A stretch of DNA of 64,000 nt from JAWXBM01 sp034440115 (GTDB lineage Bacteria; Pseudomonadota; Gammaproteobacteria; Xanthomonadales; SZUA-36): positions 12,753 to 76,752 of the forward strand of contig JAWXBM010000101.1 in NCBI GenBank assembly GCA_034440115.1, in the 5' to 3' direction. A model generated the notes under the pieces. That model made no database searches. It saw only the letters and a program-made list of their open reading frames with translations, and was not told the DNA's origin. Made by a program: the position numbers and the translations under genes. Positions 51,561-59,841 of this stretch are shown here, piece after piece. Each line of letters starts with the position of its first letter. Position 1 is the stretch's first letter.

Positions 51561-52375
51561 GGTTTCACTGCGATGATGCCCAACATGGGCGGAGTGAAGA
51601 AAAAGGTGGCGGGATTTTGTTCTGCCTGTTGCCAGGCTAGCAGAAAATCTTCAGCTTCTGTCTCGGTCATCAGACCATTGTCGATCAATTTCGGTAAATA
51701 ACTATCGTGAAATAAGGCTACCCAGCGCCAGGTTGCTGAATCCGGCCTGGCTGTCCGATTGATAGGCACCAACTCTTCGATCTGCAAACCGCTCTGCAAT
51801 AACATACCCGGCAGTTGCTGAGCTATGTCAAAACTTCCCTGATGGCTCAGGGCGCTCTGATAATAGGCTTCAAATATACGGTGAATGGCGGCCTGCGGCG
51901 GAAATACATTCACTGACAAATAATTGTAATAATCCCAGAGTACAACCTGGCCTCCAGGGCGCAATACCCGGGCGATTTCCTGGCAGACACGTGCAGGGTC
52001 AGGCACAAAGCACATCAGCCAGCGCACAAATACACGATCCACGGATTGATCGGCCAGCGGAATCTTTTGCGCATCACCTTGCTGCAGCCTGACGTGGCTC
52101 AAACCTGCAGCATTCAAGCTGTTTCGCAGGGTTTTCAGAAACGTTTCAGCGGCATCAACGGCTTCGACGCGACCTTCTGGCCCAACCAGCCGGGCCAACT
52201 CCATAGTGGCAAATCCAGGTCCGCAACCGAGGTCCAGTATGGTCTGGCCGTAGCCAAAATCTGCTTTGCGCCAGAGTTGCTCGGTAACTGCCTGCCAAAC
52301 CTGGTGCTGGAAACCCAAGCGTTGGAATTCTTCATCGGAAGTGCCGAGATGATAGTCCTTGTTTGGTTGATTCAT
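51557..52375 (-). CDS. Class I SAM-dependent methyltransferase
   Basis: A 272-residue cytoplasmic protein with a clear SAM-binding Rossmann core: TILDLGCGPGFATMELARLVG (motif I), VEAVDAAETFL (motif II), LQQGDAQKIPLADQSVDRVFV (motif III region) and VLRPGGQVVLWDYYNY (post-III). The fold is of the UbiE/ubiquinone-like methyltransferase-11 group. The substrate cannot be told. It is the last gene of the minus-strand run beginning near 59 kb, 15 bases after the DUF486 gene. Confidence 0.85.
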   Translation of the reverse strand: MNQPNKDYHLGTSDEEFQRLGFQHQVWQAVTEQLWRKADFGYGQTILDLGCGPGFATMELARLVGPEGRVEAVDAAETFLKTLRNSLNAAGLSHVRLQQGDAQKIPLADQSVDRVFVRWLMCFVPDPARVCQEIARVLRPGGQVVLWDYYNYLSVNVFPPQAAIHRIFEAYYQSALSHQGSFDIAQQLPGMLLQSGLQIEELVPINRTARPDSATWRWVALFHDSYLPKLIDNGLMTETEAEDFLLAWQQAEQNPATFFFTPPMLGIIAVKP

Positions 52376-52390
52376 GCTGGTGTTTTTCGG

Positions 52391-52756
52391 TTAAGTGCCA
52401 TTGCCGCGAAAAATAAACCAGGCAGCCGCTACCAGGCAAAGGCCGGCCCACAAATAGTCCAGTTTCAAAGGTTCACGCATATACAGCAGGGCAAAAGGGA
52501 CAAACACGGCCAGAGTGATGATTTCCTGCATGATTTTTAATTGGCCAAGATTCAGGGCCGTATAACCGATCCTGTTGGCCGGCACCTGCAATAAATATTC
52601 AAACAAGGCAATGCCCCAACTCACTAAAGCGGCGATGATCCAGGGCTTGCCGCCCAGATTTTTCAGGTGCGCGTACCAGGCAAAGGTCATGAATATGTTG
52701 CTCAGCACCAGCAAACCGGCAGATATCAGGATCGCATGCGAGCGCAACAGGCTCAT
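52391..52756 (-). CDS. DUF486 family small membrane protein (DMT superfamily)
   Basis: A 121-residue protein with four hydrophobic helices. The DUF486 signature LSNIFMTFAWYAHLKNL at residues ~18-34 and WGIALFEYLLQVPANRIGY are clear, followed by LGQLKIMQEIITLAVFVPFALLYM and a final helix. It belongs to the drug/metabolite-transporter fold, but no substrate is known. The start overlaps the P1-peptidase stop by four bases, so it is translated from the same message. Confidence 0.88.
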   Translation of the reverse strand: MSLLRSHAILISAGLLVLSNIFMTFAWYAHLKNLGGKPWIIAALVSWGIALFEYLLQVPANRIGYTALNLGQLKIMQEIITLAVFVPFALLYMREPLKLDYLWAGLCLVAAAWFIFRGNGT

Positions 52757-53958
52757 TCCGTCTGGGTTCCCGAAGCCATGCTGCTTGGCGCATTGTTTTT
52801 GAACATGTCACGCAGCCGCTCATGCGGAATTCCATAGGCACGATTGTTGTCGACGCCGGTTTGCGTTCGTCCAGCCACCATGGCGTTAATGATGGCTTCT
52901 TCGGTTGCCTGCACTGTGGCGGCGAACAGCGGGTTCATATCCGGCAACATGCGCAATTCATTGATGTCCTTACCCCAATAGCCGGTCATGGGGTTGGCGG
53001 TTGAAACAGCCAGGAAAATATCGCCTGAACCGCTGTGGCCGTTGCTGCCTACGCGGCCCAGACCCAACGTTGCGCGTCTTGCCAGGCGTTTCAATTGGGT
53101 TGGAATCAAGGGTGCATCCGTGGCGATGATTGCGATAATGGAATTACCCGCGAGAGCCTCCTCGCTACCGTACTCACGTTGCAGATCAGTGATGATTTGT
53201 CCGACGGGTTGACCTGCGATACGCAATTCTTCACGCGAGCCGAAATTGGATTGCACCAACACGCCCAATACGTACGACCCCCATTCCGTTTCTATGATGC
53301 GCGAGGACGTGCCAATGCCGCCGGAAAAATCGAAAGTCGTCATACCCGTGCCGCCACCCACATTGCCTTCGGTCACCGGGCCATTGCGGGCCTGATCCAG
53401 CGCAGAAAATACATTCGCCTGTTTGACATGCTGTCCGTAGATATCATTCAGAAAACCATCCCAGGTTTCTCCCACCAAGGGTAGACCGCGTGAGTACAAC
53501 TCATCTTCCAGTTGCACATGTTGACGATTCCATTCGATAACCGCTTGCGATACCGCACCGATACTCAAAGTATTGGTCAGCAGGACAGGGCCATGCAATT
53601 CGCCGAATTCGTCGACAAAGCGACTGCCGGTCATTTCACCATCGCCATTGAAGGTGAAATGTGCTGCAGCTACGCCTTCCATGCGTGCTTTGCCGAGCGG
53701 AAAAATCGCGGTGACACCGGTGCGTACCGGGCCCTGGCCCACCACCAGCTTGCCCTCGCCGGAAATCAACGTGGCGTGACCAACCTCCAGACCTGCAATA
53801 TCTGTAATGGAGTTCAAGGGCCCTGGTCGACCTTCGAAGGGAATGCCCAGGTCACGGGCGCGAATATTTTCAGCGGCAATTAAGGTGGTGCTGAACAGTG
53901 CACAGGCCAGATACACCAGGACTGCTGGATGCAGGTAATGAACTTTTACAATGATCAT
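52753..53958 (-). CDS. P1 family peptidase (DmpA-type aminopeptidase), exported
   Basis: N-terminal nucleophile hydrolase related to L-aminopeptidase D-Ala-esterase DmpA. A signal peptide is likely (LVYLACALFSTTLIAA), so it acts in the periplasm. Family motifs are GPLNSITDIAGLEVGHATLI near the N-terminus, GVTAIFP, EGNVGGGTGMTTF, and GNSIIAIIATDAPL. In DmpA the chain cleaves itself between the Gly/Asn region and the serine nucleophile; here the serine is in GNSII. At 401 residues it is a little longer than DmpA (375) because of the leader. It lies 25 bases after the SMR transporter gene. Confidence 0.9.
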   Translation of the reverse strand: MIIVKVHYLHPAVLVYLACALFSTTLIAAENIRARDLGIPFEGRPGPLNSITDIAGLEVGHATLISGEGKLVVGQGPVRTGVTAIFPLGKARMEGVAAAHFTFNGDGEMTGSRFVDEFGELHGPVLLTNTLSIGAVSQAVIEWNRQHVQLEDELYSRGLPLVGETWDGFLNDIYGQHVKQANVFSALDQARNGPVTEGNVGGGTGMTTFDFSGGIGTSSRIIETEWGSYVLGVLVQSNFGSREELRIAGQPVGQIITDLQREYGSEEALAGNSIIAIIATDAPLIPTQLKRLARRATLGLGRVGSNGHSGSGDIFLAVSTANPMTGYWGKDINELRMLPDMNPLFAATVQATEEAIINAMVAGRTQTGVDNNRAYGIPHERLRDMFKNNAPSSMASGTQTE

Positions 53959-53983
53959 GGAAGGGTTCCCATAGTGTGGATGC

Positions 53984-54316
53984 TTAAGAACTGCTTGCCA
54001 GTTTGAGGCCGACTATGCCGGCAATGATCAGACCGACACTGGCCATGCGCAGCCAGCCGGTGGGCTCATCGAATAACCAGATACCCAGCGCCACCGTGCC
54101 TACTGCCCCGATACCCACCCATACCGCATAGGCAGTGCCTACCGGCAGGGACTTCATGGCAATGGACAGCAACCAGACGCTGGCAACCATGGCTGCGAGA
54201 GTTAATGAACTGGCCAGCGGCCGGCTGAATCCTTCGGTGTACTTGAGGCCAATGGCCCAGGCGACTTCGAACAGACCGGCTATAAACAACAGTATCCATG
54301 CGACTTGGTTGGTCAT
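53984..54316 (-). CDS. SMR family exporter, SugE/Gdx subtype
   Basis: A 110-residue four-helix small multidrug resistance protein. The conserved membrane glutamate lies in LLFIAGLFEVAWAIGLKYTEG, the hallmark of the SugE (guanidinium exporter) subtype; GTAYAVWVGIGAVGTVALG and LFDEP are also present. EmrE-type members differ in these places. I looked for a guanidine riboswitch upstream (54317-54404) and found no paired ACGR hairpins. Position between modC and the peptidase does not indicate substrate. Confidence 0.9.
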   Translation of the reverse strand: MTNQVAWILLFIAGLFEVAWAIGLKYTEGFSRPLASSLTLAAMVASVWLLSIAMKSLPVGTAYAVWVGIGAVGTVALGIWLFDEPTGWLRMASVGLIIAGIVGLKLASSS

Positions 54317-54404
54317 GCTGTTCGTGTAATCCTGCAGGCTCGGTTAATTGCATTGGCCCCTGAGTATGGCTCCTGCAGAAGGTAGCAGAATTTAGTCATC
54401 TTGG

Positions 54405-55487
54405 TCACGCTGTGCCAGTAGAGCCCGACAAGGCAATACTTTTCACCTGGGCAAATACCGACATGCCAGCCCGCAATGCCAGTTGTTCCACTGACTTGCT
54501 GGTGATCCGGCTCAACAGGATATTGTCCCCGATCCGCAAGCTCACCGTGACGCTGCCAGCTTGCTCAGCATTGATAGCCTCAACGACGGCCGGCACGATA
54601 TTCAGGATGCTGCTGTCTTGCGGTTTGCTCAGAGCCAGGCTGACATCACGCGAGGCGATCAGCAAACGGGCTGGCTCACCAGGCTGGTGTGCAATACCAG
54701 GCACAATGAATTCGCTGTTACCGCAGCGATAGGTGCACAACTGGAAATGCTGGTCCACCGCAGTAGCCACTGCATCGAAGATGCTATTGGCTGATTCTTC
54801 ATGTGCCAATGGCAGGTCGAGACGAGTGAGCAGATGCTGGCAGTTGTCGCTGGCGATAACACGGCCAGCATCCAGCAATAACAAGTGATCCGCCAGGCGA
54901 CTTATCTCGGTGCGATCGTGCGAAACGTAAATAATGGGCAGGGCAAACTCGCGATGCAAAGACAGCAAATAGGGCAGAATCTCATCACGACGTCGCTGAT
55001 CCAGAGATGCCAGTGGTTCATCCATCAAAAGAAGCTGTGGGCTGACGGCCAGTGCCCGGCCTATGGCCACCCGTTGGCGTTCTCCGCCAGACAGCATATC
55101 GGTCCGTCGTTTAGCCAAAGCGCCCAGATCCAGCAATTCGCTGATACGCTGCAAGGAAATGCGTCGTTGCTTTTGCTTGATGCGATGCCAGCCGTATTCA
55201 AGGTTTCCCTGGACATCCAGATGATCAAACAAGCTGGTTTCCTGAAAGACGTAGCCCACCGGCCGCCTGTGCGGTGGCACGAACAAGCCGGGCTTTTGCC
55301 AATATTCCTGGCCAAAAACCAATTGTCCCTGGGAATGATGTTCCAGCCCGGCGATAGCCCGCAACAGGCTGGTCTTGCCACTGCCGGATGGACCATAGAT
55401 GGCAGATATACCGCTGCCGGGGAGAGTAAAGTCAACCTCGAGATGAAACTCACCCAGCCAGGTATCAAACTGTGCGGAGATGCTCAT
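54405..55487 (-). CDS. modC: Molybdate ABC transporter ATP-binding protein
   Basis: ATPase of the ModABC importer. Walker A is GPSGSGKTSLLRAIAGLE, the signature LSGGERQRVAIGRALA, Walker B LLLMDEPLASLDQRRR, and the H-loop YVSHDRTEI. The C-terminal ~110 residues hold a TOBE/Mop domain (IVPAVVEAINAEQAGSVTVSLRIG) that binds molybdate and separates ModC from sulfate ATPases. Length 360. It overlaps modB by four bases. The order modA-modB-modC is standard; no modE regulator is nearby. Confidence 0.95.
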   Translation of the reverse strand: MSISAQFDTWLGEFHLEVDFTLPGSGISAIYGPSGSGKTSLLRAIAGLEHHSQGQLVFGQEYWQKPGLFVPPHRRPVGYVFQETSLFDHLDVQGNLEYGWHRIKQKQRRISLQRISELLDLGALAKRRTDMLSGGERQRVAIGRALAVSPQLLLMDEPLASLDQRRRDEILPYLLSLHREFALPIIYVSHDRTEISRLADHLLLLDAGRVIASDNCQHLLTRLDLPLAHEESANSIFDAVATAVDQHFQLCTYRCGNSEFIVPGIAHQPGEPARLLIASRDVSLALSKPQDSSILNIVPAVVEAINAEQAGSVTVSLRIGDNILLSRITSKSVEQLALRAGMSVFAQVKSIALSGSTGTA

Positions 55488-56164
55488 GAGCGCAGCAAAC
55501 GCAAGCGCTTGTTACCGGCAAACACCAGTACCAGCAACAAAAAAGAAATGAGCAACAGTAGCCCGGCCAACCAGTGGGCACTGGCATAGTCCATGGCTTC
55601 CACGTGATCGTAAATGGCAATGGAAGCAACCCGGGTTTCGCCGGGAATATTGCCACCTATCATCAGCACCACGCCGAACTCGCCCAGAGTATGGGCGAAA
55701 CCCAATACGGCGGCGGTGATAAAGCCCGGTCTGGCCAGCGGTACAGCCACGGTCAGAAACCTGTCGAGGGGGCTGGCGCGCAGGGTGGCGGCGGCTTCCA
55801 TCGGACGCCGACCCAGGGATTCAAATGCGGCCTGTAGGGGTTGAACTACGAATGGCAAAGAGTAAATAATTGAGCCGATTAACAGGCCCGTGAAGGTAAA
55901 GGCCAGGGGTCCGATTCCCATGCTGGCCAATAGTTTTCCAACGCCACTGTCGGTGGAAAATGCCAGCAGCAAATAGAAACCCAAAACCGTTGGCGGTAAA
56001 ACCAGCGGCAAAGCCACCAGGGCTTCGCACAGGAAGCGCCAGCGCCAACGCGAACGGGCCAGCCACCATGCCAACGGTGTGCCGATGATGAGCAGTAGCA
56101 AAGTGCTGAGCAGCGCCAGGCGCAGGGTGATCCATAAAGCTTGCAGGTCGCCTTCGCTGAACAT
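55484..56164 (-). CDS. modB: Molybdate ABC transporter permease
   Basis: Inner-membrane channel subunit, 226 residues, with about five or six helices. It starts LQALWITLRLALLSTLLLLIIGTPLAWWLA. The EAA coupling loop is seen as AFESLGRRPMEAAATLRASPLDRFLTVAVPLARPG, followed by FAHTLGEFGVVLMIGGNIPGETRV, which is specific for ModB. It overlaps modA by one base (TGATG) and modC by four. Confidence 0.95.
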   Translation of the reverse strand: MFSEGDLQALWITLRLALLSTLLLLIIGTPLAWWLARSRWRWRFLCEALVALPLVLPPTVLGFYLLLAFSTDSGVGKLLASMGIGPLAFTFTGLLIGSIIYSLPFVVQPLQAAFESLGRRPMEAAATLRASPLDRFLTVAVPLARPGFITAAVLGFAHTLGEFGVVLMIGGNIPGETRVASIAIYDHVEAMDYASAHWLAGLLLLISFLLLVLVFAGNKRLRLLRS

Positions 56165-56934
56165 CAGGGCAGAGCGTATCCATGCGAGAGAATCAACTGC
56201 TTTGCCTTCGGGCTGGTCAATGCGGCCAAAAAGGCTCGGGCTGCGGGTTTGTCTTTGATCAGTATGGCCTGTTGTTCTATAGGCGGGTAAAGCTCATCAG
56301 GTACTTCCCAGCGCGATCCCTGACTGCCCCAGATGGACTGCGCCAATTGCGCCCGGGCAACAAAGCCCAACTCAACATTGCCGCTGGTGATGTACTGAAA
56401 GGCCTGCTCAATATTCCCACCCAGTACTATTTTTCCCTTGAGAGATTCAAGCAGGTTCAGGTTTTTCAGAACTTGCTGGGCAGCCGCACCGTAAGGCGCG
56501 TGACGTGGATTAGCCATGGCCAGTTTGCTGAAACTGCCCTGGCGTAAAATCTCACCTTGTGCATCAACGAGGCCTTGCTTGCTGCTCCACAAAGTCAACT
56601 TGCCGATAGCATAAGTCATGCGGGTTCCGGCAATAGCGTGTCCCTCGGATTCCAGTTTCTGTGGTCGCTCCGAGTCTGCTGACAGCAGGACATCGAACGG
56701 TGCACCTTTGCTGACCTGGGCATAAAACTTGCCACTGGAGCCGAAAATCATGACTACCTGATCACTGTGGCTGGCATTGAATTGTTCAGCCAGCATGCGC
56801 CCGGTGTTGCGGAAATTGCTGGCCACAGCCACGCGGATTTCTTCCGCCGCCACTGGCGGCATGTAACCCAAAGACAAAAGCAGGATCAGGGCTGCTGGAT
56901 AAACGGACACAGGAAATCTTCGAGGCTGAATCAT
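56164..56934 (-). CDS. modA: Molybdate-binding periplasmic protein
   Basis: Substrate-binding protein for molybdate/tungstate, with a signal peptide ending near residue 30 (GYMPPVAA). The mature start EEIRVAVASNFRNTGRMLAEQF and VVMIFGSSGKFYAQVSKGAPFDVLLSADSERP carry the oxyanion-contacting serines (SN, SSGK). Later GNIEQAFQYITSGNVELGFVA is typical. Length 256. Its start codon overlaps the chrA stop as ATGA, so the two are translationally linked, which is not a common arrangement. Confidence 0.94.
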   Translation of the reverse strand: MIQPRRFPVSVYPAALILLLSLGYMPPVAAEEIRVAVASNFRNTGRMLAEQFNASHSDQVVMIFGSSGKFYAQVSKGAPFDVLLSADSERPQKLESEGHAIAGTRMTYAIGKLTLWSSKQGLVDAQGEILRQGSFSKLAMANPRHAPYGAAAQQVLKNLNLLESLKGKIVLGGNIEQAFQYITSGNVELGFVARAQLAQSIWGSQGSRWEVPDELYPPIEQQAILIKDKPAARAFLAALTSPKAKQLILSHGYALP

Positions 56935-58334
56935 ATTGGTATCTGAATGATTAAAGACAAGACAAAGGGCCAGACAAAGGTATGGGCCAGGCCGGCCAGC
57001 ATACCAAATAACAAAACCGCCATGATGCCTGCTTTACCCAAAAACATCGCCAGGCCAGCCAATATGCCGATGACTGCTGAATAACTGTCGAATGGCCCCT
57101 GAATACCCTGCGGCCACAATACATGCCAGGCAAAAAAGACCGCCAGGTTGAGGATTACGCCGACAACAGCAGCAGTAATGGCGGCCAAAGGCGCCGTTAA
57201 CCGTATCTCGTTGCGACTGGCCTCCACTGCGGGGCCGCCAACCAGGATAAAAAGAAATGACGGTAAGAATGTGAACAGGCTGGCAACTGCTGCGCCTGCA
57301 ATGCCGGCCAGTGGCAGCATTTCCGGTCCGAAAATTTCTTTGCTCCAGCCACCCACAAAACCAACAAAGGCGACCACCATGATCAATGGACCCGGTGTGG
57401 TTTCACCCAGCGCCAGGCCGTCAATCATTTGCGTGGCGGTTAGCCAGCCGTATTGTTCCACACCGCCCTGATAGACGTAGGGCAAAACCGCATACGCACC
57501 ACCGAAGGTAAATACGGCCGCTTTGCTGAAAAACCAGCCCATCTGGCTGAGTGTGCCGTCCACACCAAACAGCAGCAACAGCGCGCTCATACTGAGCAGC
57601 CAGAGCAAGATCCCGCAGAATAAAAAGGCGAACAGCCGTTGTCGGGAAAATCGCGCATGGGGCGGGGCAGGCGTGTTGTCATCGATCAGCGCCGGGCCAT
57701 AGTGCGGTGCCGAATCAGGATGAGCAGCACCAAGGCGAAACAGATCCGGCACCAGGTGCGAACCGACTACTCCCACCAGCGCAGCACCGATCACGATCAA
57801 AGGAAAAGGCACAGCAAAAACAAAAATGGCAATAAAGGAACTGAGGGCCAACAGTAACAATATGCTGTTCCGCAAGACCCGTTGGCCAATCCGCCAGGCA
57901 GCATGTGCAACGATGGCTGTAACCACCGGCTTGACGCCGTATAGCAGTCCAGCCACTGCCGGCACATCACCAAAAGCCAGGTACAGCCAACTCAGGATAA
58001 TCAGGATGATTAATGAAGGGAGCACAAACAGGCTGCCGGCTACGATGCCGCCCCAAATGCCATGCATCAGCCAGCCGATATAGGTAGCCAATTGCTGTGC
58101 TTCCGGGCCTGGCAATACCATGGTGTAGTTCAAGGCGTGCAGGAAACGCTGTTCCGAAATCCAGCGCCGCCGCTCAACCAACTCCTGGTGCATGATGCTG
58201 ATTTGTCCGGCCGGGCCGCCAAAACTGATAAAGCCCAATTTCAGCCACCACCAAAACGCTTCCATCAGGCTTACTGCTGTCGGGGCGCTTGAAGAATTAC
58301 TGGCCGGTGACGGCTGTGTGGAATGTGGCTCCAT
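56931..58334 (-). CDS. chrA: Chromate transporter, long two-domain type
   Basis: CHR-family membrane protein of 467 residues with two homologous halves. The first half has SLMEAFWWWLKLGFISFGGPAGQISIMHQE and MVLPGPEAQQLATYIGW. The second half has LFSKAAVFTFGGAYAVLPYV-like sequence (GWFFSKAAVFTFGGAYAV), TQMIDGLALGETTPGPLIMVVAFVGF. Such proteins export chromate by proton exchange and may handle other oxyanions. The start ATG 58334 lies two bases after the methyltransferase stop. It overlaps modA by four bases, so it heads the mod genes in one message. Chromate is chemically related to molybdate and sulfate. Confidence 0.93.
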   Translation of the reverse strand: MEPHSTQPSPASNSSSAPTAVSLMEAFWWWLKLGFISFGGPAGQISIMHQELVERRRWISEQRFLHALNYTMVLPGPEAQQLATYIGWLMHGIWGGIVAGSLFVLPSLIILIILSWLYLAFGDVPAVAGLLYGVKPVVTAIVAHAAWRIGQRVLRNSILLLLALSSFIAIFVFAVPFPLIVIGAALVGVVGSHLVPDLFRLGAAHPDSAPHYGPALIDDNTPAPPHARFSRQRLFAFLFCGILLWLLSMSALLLLFGVDGTLSQMGWFFSKAAVFTFGGAYAVLPYVYQGGVEQYGWLTATQMIDGLALGETTPGPLIMVVAFVGFVGGWSKEIFGPEMLPLAGIAGAAVASLFTFLPSFLFILVGGPAVEASRNEIRLTAPLAAITAAVVGVILNLAVFFAWHVLWPQGIQGPFDSYSAVIGILAGLAMFLGKAGIMAVLLFGMLAGLAHTFVWPFVLSLIIQIPI

Positions 58335-58336
58335 GC

Positions 58337-58957
58337 TCAACTATCCCGTTGAAACAGGGCATGGATATAGGCTCGCTGTTTACCGGCAGGGGTTTTATGT
58401 ATGTGATCAAGCGAATACAGCAGGGTGAATTCCGGCCCCAGTCTGAGTGCCAGTTCCGCCACGTCATAGCGGTGCACATCCAGACCAGCACAGCGACTCG
58501 CCCCCTGTTGGGAGAACTCAGCAAACAAGGCCAAACCACCGGGCAAAAGTACTCGGTCAAGATTTTGGAAATAACCATTGATGGCGTCTTCGCGCAACAA
58601 AAAATGCAGCACAGCCCTGTCTATCCACACGTCAGCTTTGGGCGTGCCTGCCGGCAGGGGTTGAGCGATGTCCTGGCAAATATAATCAACTTGATTGGCG
58701 GCCTTGCCCAGCCTGACTTTCAGCCGGTCTATGGCAGACTGGCTGATATCATTGATGGTGAGCTTGTCGCCTTTTTGCAGCAATACCCCAGCCAGCGCTG
58801 AGGTGCCATTTCCGGCTATAAACACTTTTCTTTTCTGCCAGTCGGCTGCGTCGTACAAAGGCCCGAGTACGGCACCGGCATCCTGCTCAAACCAGCCCAA
58901 CTGATCATCAGCAGCACCAGAAAAAATCCGGTCCCAGTGTTCAGCAGAAGAGGTCAT
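58337..58957 (-). CDS. SAM-dependent methyltransferase, small
   Basis: A 206-residue protein opening AEHWDRIFSGAADDQLGWFEQD, a start shared by a class of methyltransferases that includes EEF1A-lysine-methyltransferase-like and thiopurine-type relatives. The SAM core is partly seen (VFIAGNGTSALAGVLLQKGDKLTINDISQSAI), with D in TINDIS as the ribose-binding acid, then ICQDIAQPLP and WIDRAVLHFLL. The motif-I glycine pattern (GNGTSAL) is somewhat unusual. It is the first gene of the chrA-mod run, and its 5' end overlaps a truncated VOC fragment. Confidence 0.8.
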   Translation of the reverse strand: MTSSAEHWDRIFSGAADDQLGWFEQDAGAVLGPLYDAADWQKRKVFIAGNGTSALAGVLLQKGDKLTINDISQSAIDRLKVRLGKAANQVDYICQDIAQPLPAGTPKADVWIDRAVLHFLLREDAINGYFQNLDRVLLPGGLALFAEFSQQGASRCAGLDVHRYDVAELALRLGPEFTLLYSLDHIHKTPAGKQRAYIHALFQRDS

Positions 58958-59096
58958 GCTTCAAGGCTATTAAATGTGATTGTGTGATGATGTACGAGTC
59001 TTCCAACAGAATAAACCCCAGTTTGCCAGCGTAAAATGATACGGCCTCGGCGTAGTCCCTGACGACCAGCGAAACCTGGAAAATAGCTTGTTTCAT
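58941..59096 (-). pseudogene. Truncated N-terminal VOC/glyoxalase fragment
   Basis: The frame from ATG 59096 reads MKQAIFQVSLVVRDYAEAVSFYAGKLGF and then loses resemblance after LLEDS, stopping at codon 52 inside the start of the methyltransferase gene. The conserved part is the first beta-alpha unit of a vicinal-oxygen-chelate domain; the remaining ~90 residues of a usual VOC protein are missing. The region 59097-59303 to the right, before fabA, has an AT-rich stretch but no promoter I can support. Confidence 0.65.
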
Positions 59097-59303
59097 GACC
59101 GTCCCTTTGGACTGGCTGCACTGACTGACATTGTTAAAGTCACCTTATTCAGCAGGGGATAAGATTAGCTGAATCAAAACCCGATTGAGAAAAAATTGCC
59201 ACAATAGTTGGAAAAAAGTTTGCGGAATAAATGCCTTCTGCCGCCGAATGACTTAAAATTACACTCCAAACTGGTATTTATATTCAGGTGGTAGAAAAAT
59301 TAC

Positions 59304-59831
59304 ATGTTGGATCCGAATATTTACAAAAGCTCTTACTCCAGGGAAGAATTGGTGCGCTGTGGAACCGGTGATCTTTTTGGTGACGACACCGGTAAACTAC
59401 CCAGTGGCAATATGCTAATGGTTGACCGAATCACGAACATTGATAATTCGGGTGGAACACATGGCAAAGGCGAGGTGACTGCTGAGCTGGATATCAATCC
59501 CGACTTGTGGTTTTTCGGCTGTCATTTCGAGGGTGACCCGGTTATGCCAGGCTGTTTGGGCCTTGATTCATTGTGGCAACTCTGTGGCTTTTTTCTGTCC
59601 TGGTCTGGGTGCAAAGGCAAGGGCCGGGCGCTGGGCTCAGGTGAAGTCAGGTTTACTGGCCAGATTCTGCCTACTGCCAGGAAAGTCACCTACAAACTCG
59701 ACATAAAACGCATCATTGCCCGCAAGCTCAGCATGGTGATTGCCGACGGTACAGTTTCTGTGGATGGCCGTGTGATCTACACTGCTGCCGATTTGAAAGT
59801 CGGATTGTTTGCATCAACCGACAGCTTCTGA
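59304..59831 (+). CDS. fabA: 3-Hydroxydecanoyl-ACP dehydratase/isomerase
   Basis: Introduces the cis double bond at C10 for unsaturated fatty-acid synthesis. The hot-dog fold active site GCHFEGDPVMPGCLGLDSLW contains catalytic His74 and Asp88. MLMVDRITNI near residue 37 and GEVRFTGQILPTARKVTY are family motifs. Length 175 is close to E. coli FabA (172). It precedes fabB by ten bases, the standard anaerobic unsaturated-fatty-acid pair. CAGGTGG lies upstream of the ATG. A FadR-like half site (AACTGGT) occurs about 37 bases before the start but is too weak to annotate. Confidence 0.97.
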   Translation: MLDPNIYKSSYSREELVRCGTGDLFGDDTGKLPSGNMLMVDRITNIDNSGGTHGKGEVTAELDINPDLWFFGCHFEGDPVMPGCLGLDSLWQLCGFFLSWSGCKGKGRALGSGEVRFTGQILPTARKVTYKLDIKRIIARKLSMVIADGTVSVDGRVIYTAADLKVGLFASTDSF

Positions 59832-59841
59832 GGAGTAGCCA

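Noticed and set aside
54317..54404. Possible guanidine riboswitch upstream of the SugE-like gene
   Set aside because: Only one ACGA is present and no pair of ACGR-looped hairpins can be drawn on the minus strand.
59240..59303. FadR or FabR operator before fabA
   Set aside because: AACTGGTATTTATATTCAG keeps only one half of the FadR consensus and no FabR/DesT palindrome is seen.
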